Source: an uncultured Clostridium sp.
GTDB lineage: Bacteria; Bacillota; Clostridia; Clostridiales; Clostridiaceae
Assembly (NCBI GenBank): GCA_937927335.1
Contig: CALBDU010000004.1
Location: 1-64,000, forward strand
Length of the DNA: 64,000 nt
Direction of reading: 5' to 3'
The notes beneath the pieces were generated by a model that had not been told where the DNA came from, made no database searches, and saw nothing but the letters and a program-made list of their open reading frames with translations. The translations under genes were made by a program, and so were the position numbers. Shown here in pieces: positions 8,156-17,200 of the stretch; positions within the stretch are counted from its first letter, which is position 1, and each line of letters starts with the position of its first letter.

Positions 8156-9385
8156 ATGTTTAATTATAATAATGTAGTATTGCCAAATGGCATAAAACTT
8201 ATAACAATAAAAAAGGATACAGGTATAGCAGCCGTACATATGGCTGTGAAGATTGGTTCCATTTACGAGGAGAAAAGTGAAAAAGGTATATCTCATTTCA
8301 TAGAGCATATGCTTTTCAAGGGAACTGAGACAAGAGATAATGAAAAGCTCAATAATGAGCTTGAAAATCTTGGTGGGGAATATAATGCATACACCGACCA
8401 CAATTGTACGGTATATAGTGCCACAGCCCTTTGCAGTGAAATTGAGGGGATGATAAGCATACTATCCGATATGCTGCAGCATTCAACTTTTCCGGAAAAA
8501 GAGATAATTAAGGAGAAGGAAGTTATATTATCGGAAATAAGAAGCAGCAGGGATGACCTTGAACAATTCAGCTTTAAAAAGATAAATGAGGCTGCCTATG
8601 ATAAGAGCCCATTAAAATATGAAACTACAGGCAGCGAAGATACGGTGAAAAATTTTAAAAGGCAGGAGCTTGCCGAGTTTTACAATAAAAACTATGTGCC
8701 AAATAACTGCTATATTTCCATTGTGTCCCCCTATGAACATGAATTTGTAAAGGATCTGGTATGGGAGCACTTTGAAAAATGGGAAATGAAGCCCTTTGAG
8801 CCAAAGAAGATTATTGTAGAAAATAATAAACCGGTAACACAAGTCACTTATAAAAAGAATATTGAGCAGAGTACAATTATATATTTATTTACATTCCATA
8901 ATATAACAAAGCAGGGTGAGCTTGCATTAAAGGTACTTAACCATAAATTCGGAGAAAGCTCAAACTCAATATTATTCAGAGAGCTTAGGGAGAATCGGGG
9001 ACTTGCATACGATGTGTACACTCACCTGGATTTAACCAGCAAGGTAAAAACATTGTATATCTATACTGCCGTGGGAGAGGAAAACATTGATCAGGCTATA
9101 GATGTTATAAATCAATGTATTGAACGTATTAAAAATGAAGAAATTGTTTTAGATGAAAGTACCATAGCCCTTATGAAAAAGGTATTGAATACTGCAGTGG
9201 CATTTACTGTGGAGGATGCGACGGATATAGGAAATTATGTAATACACCAGCTCATTGAGGATGAATACATATTCCAGTTTATTAGGGATATGGAGCAGCT
9301 GGAAGCCATAAAGAAGGAAGATATTTATAAAATAGCAGTAGAGGTGTTTAATAATCCTACGATCCATATATTAAAAAACGGGTGA
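8156..9385 (+). CDS. M16 family zinc metallopeptidase (processing-peptidase-like)
   Basis: A 409-residue insulinase-type peptidase. The inverted zinc motif HFIEH is at about residues 45-49, and the third zinc ligand is likely in KEVILSEIRSS near 123-128. The C-terminal half is the non-catalytic M16 repeat with RELRENRGLAYDVY. Bacterial relatives (PepR/YmxG) are cytoplasmic and degrade peptides. AAGGAGAAG precedes the ATG. It is followed 10 bp later by recX, probably in one transcript. Confidence 0.92.
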   Translation: MFNYNNVVLPNGIKLITIKKDTGIAAVHMAVKIGSIYEEKSEKGISHFIEHMLFKGTETRDNEKLNNELENLGGEYNAYTDHNCTVYSATALCSEIEGMISILSDMLQHSTFPEKEIIKEKEVILSEIRSSRDDLEQFSFKKINEAAYDKSPLKYETTGSEDTVKNFKRQELAEFYNKNYVPNNCYISIVSPYEHEFVKDLVWEHFEKWEMKPFEPKKIIVENNKPVTQVTYKKNIEQSTIIYLFTFHNITKQGELALKVLNHKFGESSNSILFRELRENRGLAYDVYTHLDLTSKVKTLYIYTAVGEENIDQAIDVINQCIERIKNEEIVLDESTIALMKKVLNTAVAFTVEDATDIGNYVIHQLIEDEYIFQFIRDMEQLEAIKKEDIYKIAVEVFNNPTIHILKNG

Positions 9386-9395
9386 TAGAAACAAA

Positions 9396-10040
9396 ATGAG
9401 TAAAATAAGCAAAATAGAAGCACAAAAAAATAACAGTCTTAGGGTTAATATATATATCGACCATGAATATGCTCTGTCCTGCCATCTGGAAACTCTTTTA
9501 AAGTATAATATAGGTGAAGGTGCCGAGGCAGACGGCGTAAAGCTCAGAGCTCTTTTGGAAGAGGACAATTATCTTAAATGCAAGAACTATGCCTTAAGAA
9601 TTATTGAGAAAGGCCCGAAGTCTGAAGCTGAAATGCTTGATAGGCTTAAGAAGAAAGGCTATGATGAGGATACTTCTTTAAGAACTCTGGAGTTTTTAAA
9701 GGAATACAGCTTTGTGGATGATGAAAAACTGACTGGAAGCTATATAAGACAAAGGCTTAAATCAGAAGGAACAAATAAAATTAAAGCCTTACTGTATAGA
9801 AAGGGTATACCTGAGGATATTGTAAAGAGCAGCCTTTGCCTTATAGATGAAAAAATGGAAGAAGAAACAGCTTTAAATTTAGCCTGTAAGAAGTATAATA
9901 TATTAGTAAGGACTGAAAGTGATAACAAGAAACTTTATAAAAAAATAGGGGATTATCTTATGAGAAGGGGTTACTCCTATGATGTATGCAAAAGAGTATT
10001 AAAAAAAGTACTTGAGGAATGGGATAACCAGGATTACTGA
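9396..10040 (+). CDS. Regulatory protein RecX
   Basis: A 214-residue helical protein that modulates RecA filament activity in recombination and SOS repair. The three RecX helical repeats are visible: ALRIIEKGPKSEAEMLDRLKKKG, then SFVDDEKLTGSYIRQRL, then CKRVLKKVLEEW. The family's usual length is 150-270 residues. It is tightly downstream of the M16 peptidase; recA itself is not in the window. Confidence 0.9.
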   Translation: MSKISKIEAQKNNSLRVNIYIDHEYALSCHLETLLKYNIGEGAEADGVKLRALLEEDNYLKCKNYALRIIEKGPKSEAEMLDRLKKKGYDEDTSLRTLEFLKEYSFVDDEKLTGSYIRQRLKSEGTNKIKALLYRKGIPEDIVKSSLCLIDEKMEEETALNLACKKYNILVRTESDNKKLYKKIGDYLMRRGYSYDVCKRVLKKVLEEWDNQDY

Positions 10041-10060
10041 TTAATTTGGTGGTGATAGAT

Positions 10061-11227
10061 ATGCAAACAATAAGTCCTGTTACATTACTGCTTTTTTTAT
10101 TATTTGTATATCCTTTAATCCGTGGTTTTCTATATAAATTTTCATCAAATGGATTGAAAGGGGATATCGAAGATACAAACAGAAATATCTCCTTCGTAGC
10201 CGCTATGCTAATAGGGGTATATCTGGTTAAAAAAATATTTATAATACATGGAAAGGGGATATATCAATCAATATATCAAATGCTGCCCGTTGGGATTTTA
10301 AAAGCTGTGGAGGGCAACAGGCTTATTATCTATGCTATAATTATGCCTGTAACTATTTTTTTAATATATAAGGCAGCAGTATTAATATTGGATTTGGTCA
10401 GCGGCATAACATTATATCCCATTATAGATAAAATCGAAAAGTTTTTATTCACAAGAAAAAATATTTTTAAAAGATTTGCTGGGGCTGCATTTCAAGTTCC
10501 TAAAGGAATTTGTTATGTTATCTTTGCAGCCTTTGTTTTGAATATTCTATCCCTTGCCGCTCCCAGCAGCAAGCTGGATGGCTATCTGAAATCTTCCAGG
10601 CCCTATAGATATATATGCAGGGAAGTAATTATTCCAGTTACAAATTCTGCCTTTGCAAAACAACTGCCAAATATAATAAATGACTCCTTTAAAATTGTAA
10701 TTAGGGATACTGATACTAACAGCGGTGAAACAAGCAAAGATAGAACAATAATATACTACAACGGAGTAACACTGAATGAGGGCGTTAGATCTGACAAGGA
10801 GATTGATGAATTTGCATTAAAGCTCACAGATAAAGAAACTTCATCCTATGGAAAGGCAAAAATAATATATAACTGGATTGGCAGCAATATATCCTATGAT
10901 TATGATAAGGCTGAAAAGGTTCTTCATAATGATTTCAGTATAAGCTCCGGTGCAATCCCCGCCTTTAATACAGACAAGGGAATTTGTTTTGATTATTCCT
11001 GTCTTTATGTTGCAATGTGCAGAGCAAACGGCTTAAAGGTAAGAATAATTACCGGAGAAGGCTTTAATGGTGTTGGATGGGTAAGTCATGCCTGGAACCA
11101 GGTATATATAACAGAAGAAAATAGATGGATAAACGTAGATACCACTTTCTATAAAGCGGGAAATTATTTTGACAGCAGAAGGTTTCAAATTGACCATAGG
11201 GCAGATCAGACTGCTGGAGAGTGGTAA
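10061..11227 (+). CDS. Membrane-anchored transglutaminase-like domain protein
   Basis: A multi-pass N-terminal region (hydrophobic segments at about 5-20, 45-65, 90-125 and 150-175) is followed by a transglutaminase/protease core at about 270-380. The triad is visible: Cys in KGICFDYS, His in SHAWNQVY and Asp in NVDTTFY. Such proteins act on peptides or wall proteins outside the membrane; the true reaction is unknown. I start at ATG 10061 because GGTGGTGA lies just upstream; a TTG at 10046 is also in frame. The next gene overlaps its 3' end only if a GTG at 11221 is used. Confidence 0.83.
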   Translation: MQTISPVTLLLFLLFVYPLIRGFLYKFSSNGLKGDIEDTNRNISFVAAMLIGVYLVKKIFIIHGKGIYQSIYQMLPVGILKAVEGNRLIIYAIIMPVTIFLIYKAAVLILDLVSGITLYPIIDKIEKFLFTRKNIFKRFAGAAFQVPKGICYVIFAAFVLNILSLAAPSSKLDGYLKSSRPYRYICREVIIPVTNSAFAKQLPNIINDSFKIVIRDTDTNSGETSKDRTIIYYNGVTLNEGVRSDKEIDEFALKLTDKETSSYGKAKIIYNWIGSNISYDYDKAEKVLHNDFSISSGAIPAFNTDKGICFDYSCLYVAMCRANGLKVRIITGEGFNGVGWVSHAWNQVYITEENRWINVDTTFYKAGNYFDSRRFQIDHRADQTAGEW

Positions 11228-11244
11228 GCATCCGGGGGGAAATA

Positions 11245-12063
11245 ATGAATAAACTGATAGAAATACTTAAAAATAAAAGAATAGCTGTGATTTCCATAGC
11301 TTTGATAATGGCAGTTGGTTTAACAGCTGCATACTATTATTCCATGTACAAGCCACCGGTGGTGGTGGCCGAAAATAAACCTAATGATGAGGCTATGAAC
11401 CAGCGTGAAAATCAGGCCGGTCAGGAGGTAAACCAACAAGTTAATGAACAGATGGAAGTTTTAAACATATATAAAAAAGATGGAAAGAAGATTGCTTACC
11501 TGACTTTTGATGACGGGCCGTCAAAAAATGTAACTCCTGAGGTTTTGGACGTACTGAAAAAGAACAATATACATGCTTCATTTTTTGTAATAGGCAGCAA
11601 TGCTGAAAAGCATAGCGAGCTTATTAAAAGGGAAGCTAAAGAGGGTAATAAGGTATACAATCATACCTATTCCCACACCTACAAGGCTGTTTATGCAAGT
11701 CCTGAAGTCTTTGTAGAAGATGTAAACAGGTGTGATCAGGTTCTGAAAAATATACTTGGCAGCAGCTATAGCAGCAGGATAATAAGATTTCCTGGAGGCT
11801 CCTTTGGGGAGAAGCTTGGCCCATTCAGGGATGCAGCAAGCAAAGCCGGCTACAGCTTCATAGACTGGAACGCTTTAAATGGCGATGCGGAAGGCAGACA
11901 CCATACTCCTGAAGGTCTCCTTGCAAGGCTGAAGGAAACTGCCAAGGGAGAGCACCTTGTAATACTGATGCATGATGCTCCAGAGAAGGAAAGTACCGCC
12001 CAGGCTCTTCAGAATATAATTGACTACCTAAAAGCACAAGGCTATATCTTTAAGACACTATAA
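11245..12063 (+). CDS. Polysaccharide deacetylase (NodB domain), membrane-anchored
   Basis: A 272-residue carbohydrate esterase family 4 protein with an N-terminal signal anchor (about 12-30), a Gln/Asn/Glu-rich linker and a NodB domain. Motifs visible: TFDDGPS with the catalytic base and metal Asp, the metal-binding His pair in YNHTYSH, RFPGGS and the final LMHDAPEK. It probably N-deacetylates peptidoglycan outside the cell. ATG 11245 has a GGGGGG ribosome-binding site; the upstream in-frame GTG at 11221 lacks one. Probably co-transcribed with the transglutaminase-like gene. Confidence 0.9.
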   Translation: MNKLIEILKNKRIAVISIALIMAVGLTAAYYYSMYKPPVVVAENKPNDEAMNQRENQAGQEVNQQVNEQMEVLNIYKKDGKKIAYLTFDDGPSKNVTPEVLDVLKKNNIHASFFVIGSNAEKHSELIKREAKEGNKVYNHTYSHTYKAVYASPEVFVEDVNRCDQVLKNILGSSYSSRIIRFPGGSFGEKLGPFRDAASKAGYSFIDWNALNGDAEGRHHTPEGLLARLKETAKGEHLVILMHDAPEKESTAQALQNIIDYLKAQGYIFKTL

Positions 12064-12067
12064 TAGT

Positions 12068-12415
12068 CTATTTATAGGTATTTAAAATTATATTTATGGC
12101 CTTTCTGCAGTCATCATCCTTTGGATTCAGGCTCCAGGACTGGTTAAAGCATCTTAGGGCTCTTTTAAAATCGCCCATGGCAGCATGGCAGTAGCCAAGA
12201 TTAAAAAAGTATTTACTTTCCTTCTTTATAAGGATAGCCTTATTCAGACATTGAACTGCATTATTATAGTCCTTTAGTTTAATGAAGCATACTCCCGAAT
12301 TATACAGCGAGGATGCTTCATTGTCTTTTTGATTAATTGCCTTTTTGTAAAGCTCCAGTGCATTTATATAGTTTTTTGAATTATATAGGTTGTTTGCTTC
12401 CTGAAAGTAGCCCAT
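12068..12415 (-). CDS. Small tetratricopeptide repeat (TPR) protein
   Basis: A 115-residue protein built of three TPR-like helical hairpins, recognisable by ANNLYNSKNYINALELYKKA, ASSLYNSGVCFIKLKDYNNA and FNLGYCHAAMGDFKRALRCF at the expected 34-residue spacing. TPRs mediate protein contacts; no catalytic domain is present and the partner is unknown. GGAGGAAAAA precedes the ATG. It lies convergent to the deacetylase gene and downstream of the ABC transporter genes. Confidence 0.85.
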   Translation of the reverse strand: MGYFQEANNLYNSKNYINALELYKKAINQKDNEASSLYNSGVCFIKLKDYNNAVQCLNKAILIKKESKYFFNLGYCHAAMGDFKRALRCFNQSWSLNPKDDDCRKAINIILNTYK

Positions 12416-12455
12416 TTTTTCCTCCTTAAGATTAATTATTTATAATTATTGACAC

Positions 12456-13256
12456 TTAATGATTTTTCATACAAACCCTTTTTTGAATAATTTCTACAGC
12501 TTCATACATAATAAAAGCCAGTACCGCTAAAATTATTATGCTGACCATAACCATATCCAGCTGGGATACCTGCCCGCCATACACAATGAGGAAGCCCAGG
12601 CCTTCCTTTGCAACCAGGAATTCACCCATAATTACCCCCACCCAGGAAAGGCCCACATTTATTTTCAAAGCTGATATCAATGTGGGTATACTGGCAGGAA
12701 ATATCAAATAGTTTAATATTTGAAGCTTGGAAGCTCCAAAGGTTTTCAGAAGTTTAACCTTATCCTCGTCTACCTCGTTAAAACCATTGAGAACGGTGAT
12801 TATTGCCACAATAATTGATATGAGAAGCGTTACTAAAATTATTGCTCCAATTCCATTTCCAACCCAGAAAATAATTATTGGGGCTAAGGCTATTTTGGGA
12901 AGTGCATTTAAAACAACGATATACGGGTCAAGGACTCTGGCCAGGAATTCAGACCACCAGAGGATCACTGCTATAAATGTTCCAAGTACAGTGCTTAGCA
13001 TAAATCCTATTATGGTCTCAAAACAGGTTATCCATATGTTTGCAAACAAATTTCCTTCAGAGTAAAGGCCTATAAGGCTTTTCCACATTCTTGACGGAGT
13101 GCTTGTAAGAAAAGGATCAATCCATCCCAAGTCTCCGGAAATTTCCCAAAGGGCAAAAAATGCTGCTAGTATAACAAGTCTCAAAACTCTTATTTTTAAA
13201 TTTTTATTCTTAATTTTCCTTAAATATTCCTCATGCTCCTTTTTTATATCAATCAT
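12456..13256 (-). CDS. ABC transporter permease (SsuC/TauC/ThiX type)
   Basis: A 266-residue binding-protein-dependent permease with about six transmembrane segments. The cytoplasmic coupling loop is visible around LLKTFGASKLQILNYLIFPASIP (about 165-187), with the EAA-like pattern that contacts the ATPase. The family imports sulfonates, taurine, nitrate or pyrimidine thiamine precursors; the substrate cannot be fixed here. It overlaps the upstream ATPase gene by 4 bp (ATGA), so they are coupled. Confidence 0.9.
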   Translation of the reverse strand: MIDIKKEHEEYLRKIKNKNLKIRVLRLVILAAFFALWEISGDLGWIDPFLTSTPSRMWKSLIGLYSEGNLFANIWITCFETIIGFMLSTVLGTFIAVILWWSEFLARVLDPYIVVLNALPKIALAPIIIFWVGNGIGAIILVTLLISIIVAIITVLNGFNEVDEDKVKLLKTFGASKLQILNYLIFPASIPTLISALKINVGLSWVGVIMGEFLVAKEGLGFLIVYGGQVSQLDMVMVSIIILAVLAFIMYEAVEIIQKRVCMKNH

Positions 13257-14020
13257 GAATTTAATTTCCTCCAGATATTATTGAAATAAATCCTGAAACT
13301 TGAATCATCACGACACTTTATGGGGGATCTTTCTTTATCGCTGCTGAAGCTAATATCAAATATGCCGTTGATTTCTGCAGGCCTTTTGGTAAGTACAATT
13401 ACTCTGTCGGACATGGCGATGGCTTCGGAAATATCATGAGTCACCATAATCACTGTTTTTTCCTCCCGTTTTATTATGTTATAGATTTCATCACTGATAT
13501 TTAACCTTGTCTGATAGTCCAGCGCAGAAAAAGGTTCATCCAGCAGCAGAACCTCCGGATTCAAGGCCAGGGTTCTTATAAGGGCAACCTTTTGACGCAT
13601 ACCTCCTGACAGTTCATTTGGATAATGATGCTTGAAATCCTTAAGACCATAATTTAAAAGGAGTTCATCTACTTTTTTTTCGTATTCTTTTTTTGGCTTG
13701 TGTTGAATCTTTATTCCAAGCATTATGTTATCCCAGACATTGATCCAGTTGAACAGGTGGTCTCTCTGAAACATATACCCAAGCTTTAGGGATATGGAGG
13801 TAACCTTATCCCCGTCAATATAAACATCTCCTGAGGATGCAGCAGAAAGCCCTGAGATAATATTCAAAAGAGTAGACTTTCCACATCCTGAAGGGCCTAC
13901 TATACTTAAAAATTCTCCATCACTGACAGAAAAGCTTACATTTTTGAGAGCTTCAACAGAACTGGCTGTAGTATGATAATTCATGCATACATTATTTACA
14001 AGAACCTTATCCAAATACAT
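13253..14020 (-). CDS. ABC transporter ATP-binding protein (SsuB/TauB type)
   Basis: The nucleotide-binding subunit of the same importer. Walker A GPSGCGKST, Q-loop MFQRDHLF, signature LSGGMRQKVALIR, Walker B VLLLDEPFSALD and the switch His in VTHDISEAI are all present, so the ATPase should be active. The start is uncertain: ATGs at 14023 and 14020 both sit closer than usual to a GGAG, and a TTG at 14029 is also in frame. The matching lipoprotein lies 4.5 kb away beyond an opposite-strand gene. Confidence 0.9.
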   Translation of the reverse strand: MYLDKVLVNNVCMNYHTTASSVEALKNVSFSVSDGEFLSIVGPSGCGKSTLLNIISGLSAASSGDVYIDGDKVTSISLKLGYMFQRDHLFNWINVWDNIMLGIKIQHKPKKEYEKKVDELLLNYGLKDFKHHYPNELSGGMRQKVALIRTLALNPEVLLLDEPFSALDYQTRLNISDEIYNIIKREEKTVIMVTHDISEAIAMSDRVIVLTKRPAEINGIFDISFSSDKERSPIKCRDDSSFRIYFNNIWRKLNS

Positions 14021-14157
14021 CATCTCCAATCTATTTTATTATATGAAAGGTATCCATTCCTGGTTAAAGTTATAAATGGACAATTTTAAGAAAGTATAGT
14101 AATATTATTATGGGTGAGGTGTGCCCATTGTTGCGGTAAAAGTATATAATGGTATGA

Positions 14158-14197
14158 ATAGCCATATATTTATATGAGTATGGTTATTTTTTTACAA
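14158..14197 (+). terminator. Hairpin with U-tract in the leader of the activase gene
   Basis: AATAGCCATA pairs with TATGGTTATT (ten pairs, one G-T) and runs into a T tract about 35 bp before the activase start. No plus-strand gene lies upstream to be terminated, so it could be a leader attenuator. No riboswitch class was recognised. Confidence 0.4.
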
Positions 14198-14232
14198 AAG
14201 CTTTTTAGAAAAAGATAGTAAGGTGATTTTTT

Positions 14233-17200
14233 ATGAGAAATTTATTTCACATGGGCTTGGATATTGGGTCAACTACTGTAAAGGTAGTTATCTCAGACCA
14301 TAATGACTGCGTAGTATACAGTACCTATCAAAGACATTTTTCAGATATAAAAAGTACCATTGTGGATGTTATCAATGAAGCATATGATCGTTTTAAAGAT
14401 CAATATATAACGGTACTGGTAACTGGCTCAGGAGGACTTTCAGTTTCAAAATGGCTGGGGGTATCCTTCATTCAGGAAGTAATTGCATGTACCAATACTG
14501 TGGAAAGATATATACCGTCCACAGATGTGGCCATTGAGCTTGGAGGAGAGGATGCAAAAATAACCTTTTTCCAAGGTGGAATTGACCAAAGAATGAATGG
14601 AACCTGTGCAGGCGGTACAGGTGCTTTTATAGACCAAATGGCATCGCTGCTGCAGACTGATGCTGAGGGATTAAATGAATTAGCCAAGAACCACAGAGTT
14701 ATTTATCCTATAGCAGCCAGATGCGGAGTGTTTGCAAAAACTGATATACAGCCCCTTTTGAATGAAGGTGCTGCAAAGGAAGATATTGCTGCCTCTGTAT
14801 TTCAGTCTGTGGTTAACCAGACTATCAGCGGCCTGGCCTGCGGAAAATCAATTAAAGGGAATGTTGCTTTTTTAGGAGGACCTCTTTACTTCCTTTCTGA
14901 ATTGAGGAAAAGATTTATAGAGACTCTTAAATTGACGGATAAGCAGGTAATATTTCCTAAAAACTCCAATCTTTTCGTAGCCCTTGGTGCTGCAATTGGC
15001 TCTAAAAAAGAAAAGGAAATTTTATTTGAGGAACTGATTGCTAAGCTGCCTCAGCTTAGCAGCCAGACAGAGGAACAGGTACAAATTCTAAGGCCTCTGT
15101 TTAAAAGCGTCAGGGAATATGACGAATTCAGGGAAAGACATAATATTCAGGTAAACAGAAAAAGCCTTGAGGATTACAGAGGAAACAGCTTTCTAGGCAT
15201 TGATGCAGGGTCTACAACCACCAAGGCCGCATTGATTGATGATCATGGGAACCTGCTTTATTCTTATTATGGAAGCAATGAAGGCAGCCCCTTGACTTCT
15301 GCAGTTACAATAATCAAGGATCTGTACGCAAAGCTTCCTGAGGGTGTAAATATTGTAAATTCCGCTGTTACTGGCTACGGAGAGGCATTGATAAAAGCTG
15401 CCCTTTCTGTGGATATTGGCGAGGTGGAAACAGTGGCCCACTATAAGGCTGCAGACTTTTTTCAGCCAGGCGTGGATTTCATTTTGGATATAGGCGGCCA
15501 GGATATGAAATGCCTTAAAATAAAAGATGGTGTAATTGACAGTATAATGCTTAATGAAGCATGCTCCTCGGGCTGTGGTTCATTCATTGAAACCTTTGCC
15601 CACTCCCTGAATATGGGTGTGAAGGATTTTGCTAAAGCTGCTGCAGCTTCAAAGAGGCCTGTGGACCTGGGCTCCAGATGTACAGTGTTCATGAATTCCA
15701 GGGTAAAGCAGGCGCAAAAGGAAGGAGCTGAGGTGGGTGACATCTCTGCAGGACTTGCATATTCAGTTATAAAAAATGCCCTTTTCAAGGTAATAAAAAT
15801 AAGGGATCCCAAGGAGCTTGGAAATAAAATTATTGTTCAGGGTGGAACCTTTTATAACGACTCGGTACTGAGGGCTTTTGAGCTTGTGTCAGAAAGAGAA
15901 GCTGTAAGACCTGATATTGCAGGTATTATGGGGGCTTTTGGAGCGGCGCTTATTGCAAGGGAAAGGTTTGAAAAAGACTATTCCTCCACGCTGTTAAAAC
16001 CATGGGAGCTTGATAGCTTTGACACTGAAATTACAATGAAAAGATGCGGTAAATGTGCTAATAACTGCCTGCTTACTATTAACCACTTTTCAGACGGCAG
16101 GGAGTTTGTATCGGGAAATCGATGTGAAAGAGGCATTGGACAGGAAAAGAACAAATTTAATATTCCTAACTTGTTTGATTATAAATATAAACGTATTTTT
16201 AACTATACACCTTTGAAAAAGGAAGAAGCTGCAAGAGGGACAGTGGGGGTACCAAGGGTCTTAAATATTTATGAAAATTACCCTTTCTGGTTTACACTGT
16301 TTACAGAGCTTGGCTTCAGGGTTCAGATATCACCAAGGTCTTCAAAATCAGTTTATGAATTAGGATTAGAGACCATTCCATCAGAATCAGTTTGCTATCC
16401 GGCTAAGCTGACCCATGGTCATATTATGAGTCTGGTAAACCAGGGGATTGAATTTATTTTTTATCCATGCATTCCATACGAGCAAAAAGAACAGAGGGAG
16501 GCAAACAACAATTACAATTGTCCTATAGTTACCTCATATCCCGAAGTTATTAAAAACAATATGGATGTTGTAAGAGACAAGATAAGGTTCATGAACTGCT
16601 TTTTGCCAATAGACAATGAAAGCAGGCTTATTAAAAGGCTTTCAGAAGAATTGAAGGACTTTGACATACCATACCAGGAACTTACCGAGGCTGTAAGAAA
16701 AGCATACCTGGAGGATGAAAATGTTAAGAACGATATCAGGCATAAAGGTGAGGAGGTCTTGAAATACCTTGAGAATACCGGAAGAAAAGGTATAGTGTTA
16801 GCTGGAAGACCATATCATCTGGATCCGGAAATAAACCACGGCATACCGGATATCATAACATCTTATGGAATGGCCGTACTGACAGAGGATTCCGTGGCCC
16901 ATTTGGGCAGAGTTGAAAGGCCATTGAGAGTTGTGGATCAATGGGTATATCATTCAAGACTTTACGCGGCAGCAAGCTTTGTTGCAGAGCAGAAAAGACT
17001 TGAGCTCATTCAGCTTAATTCCTTTGGCTGCGGGCTTGATGCTGTTACAACGGACCAGGTGCAGGATATCTTAAGAAACCATGAAAAGATATATACTGTT
17101 TTAAAAATAGATGAAGGAAGTAATTTAGGGGCTGTTAGAATAAGAATCCGTTCCCTTATTGCAGCAATTACAGAAAGGGAAAATTCAAATTTTACTCCCC

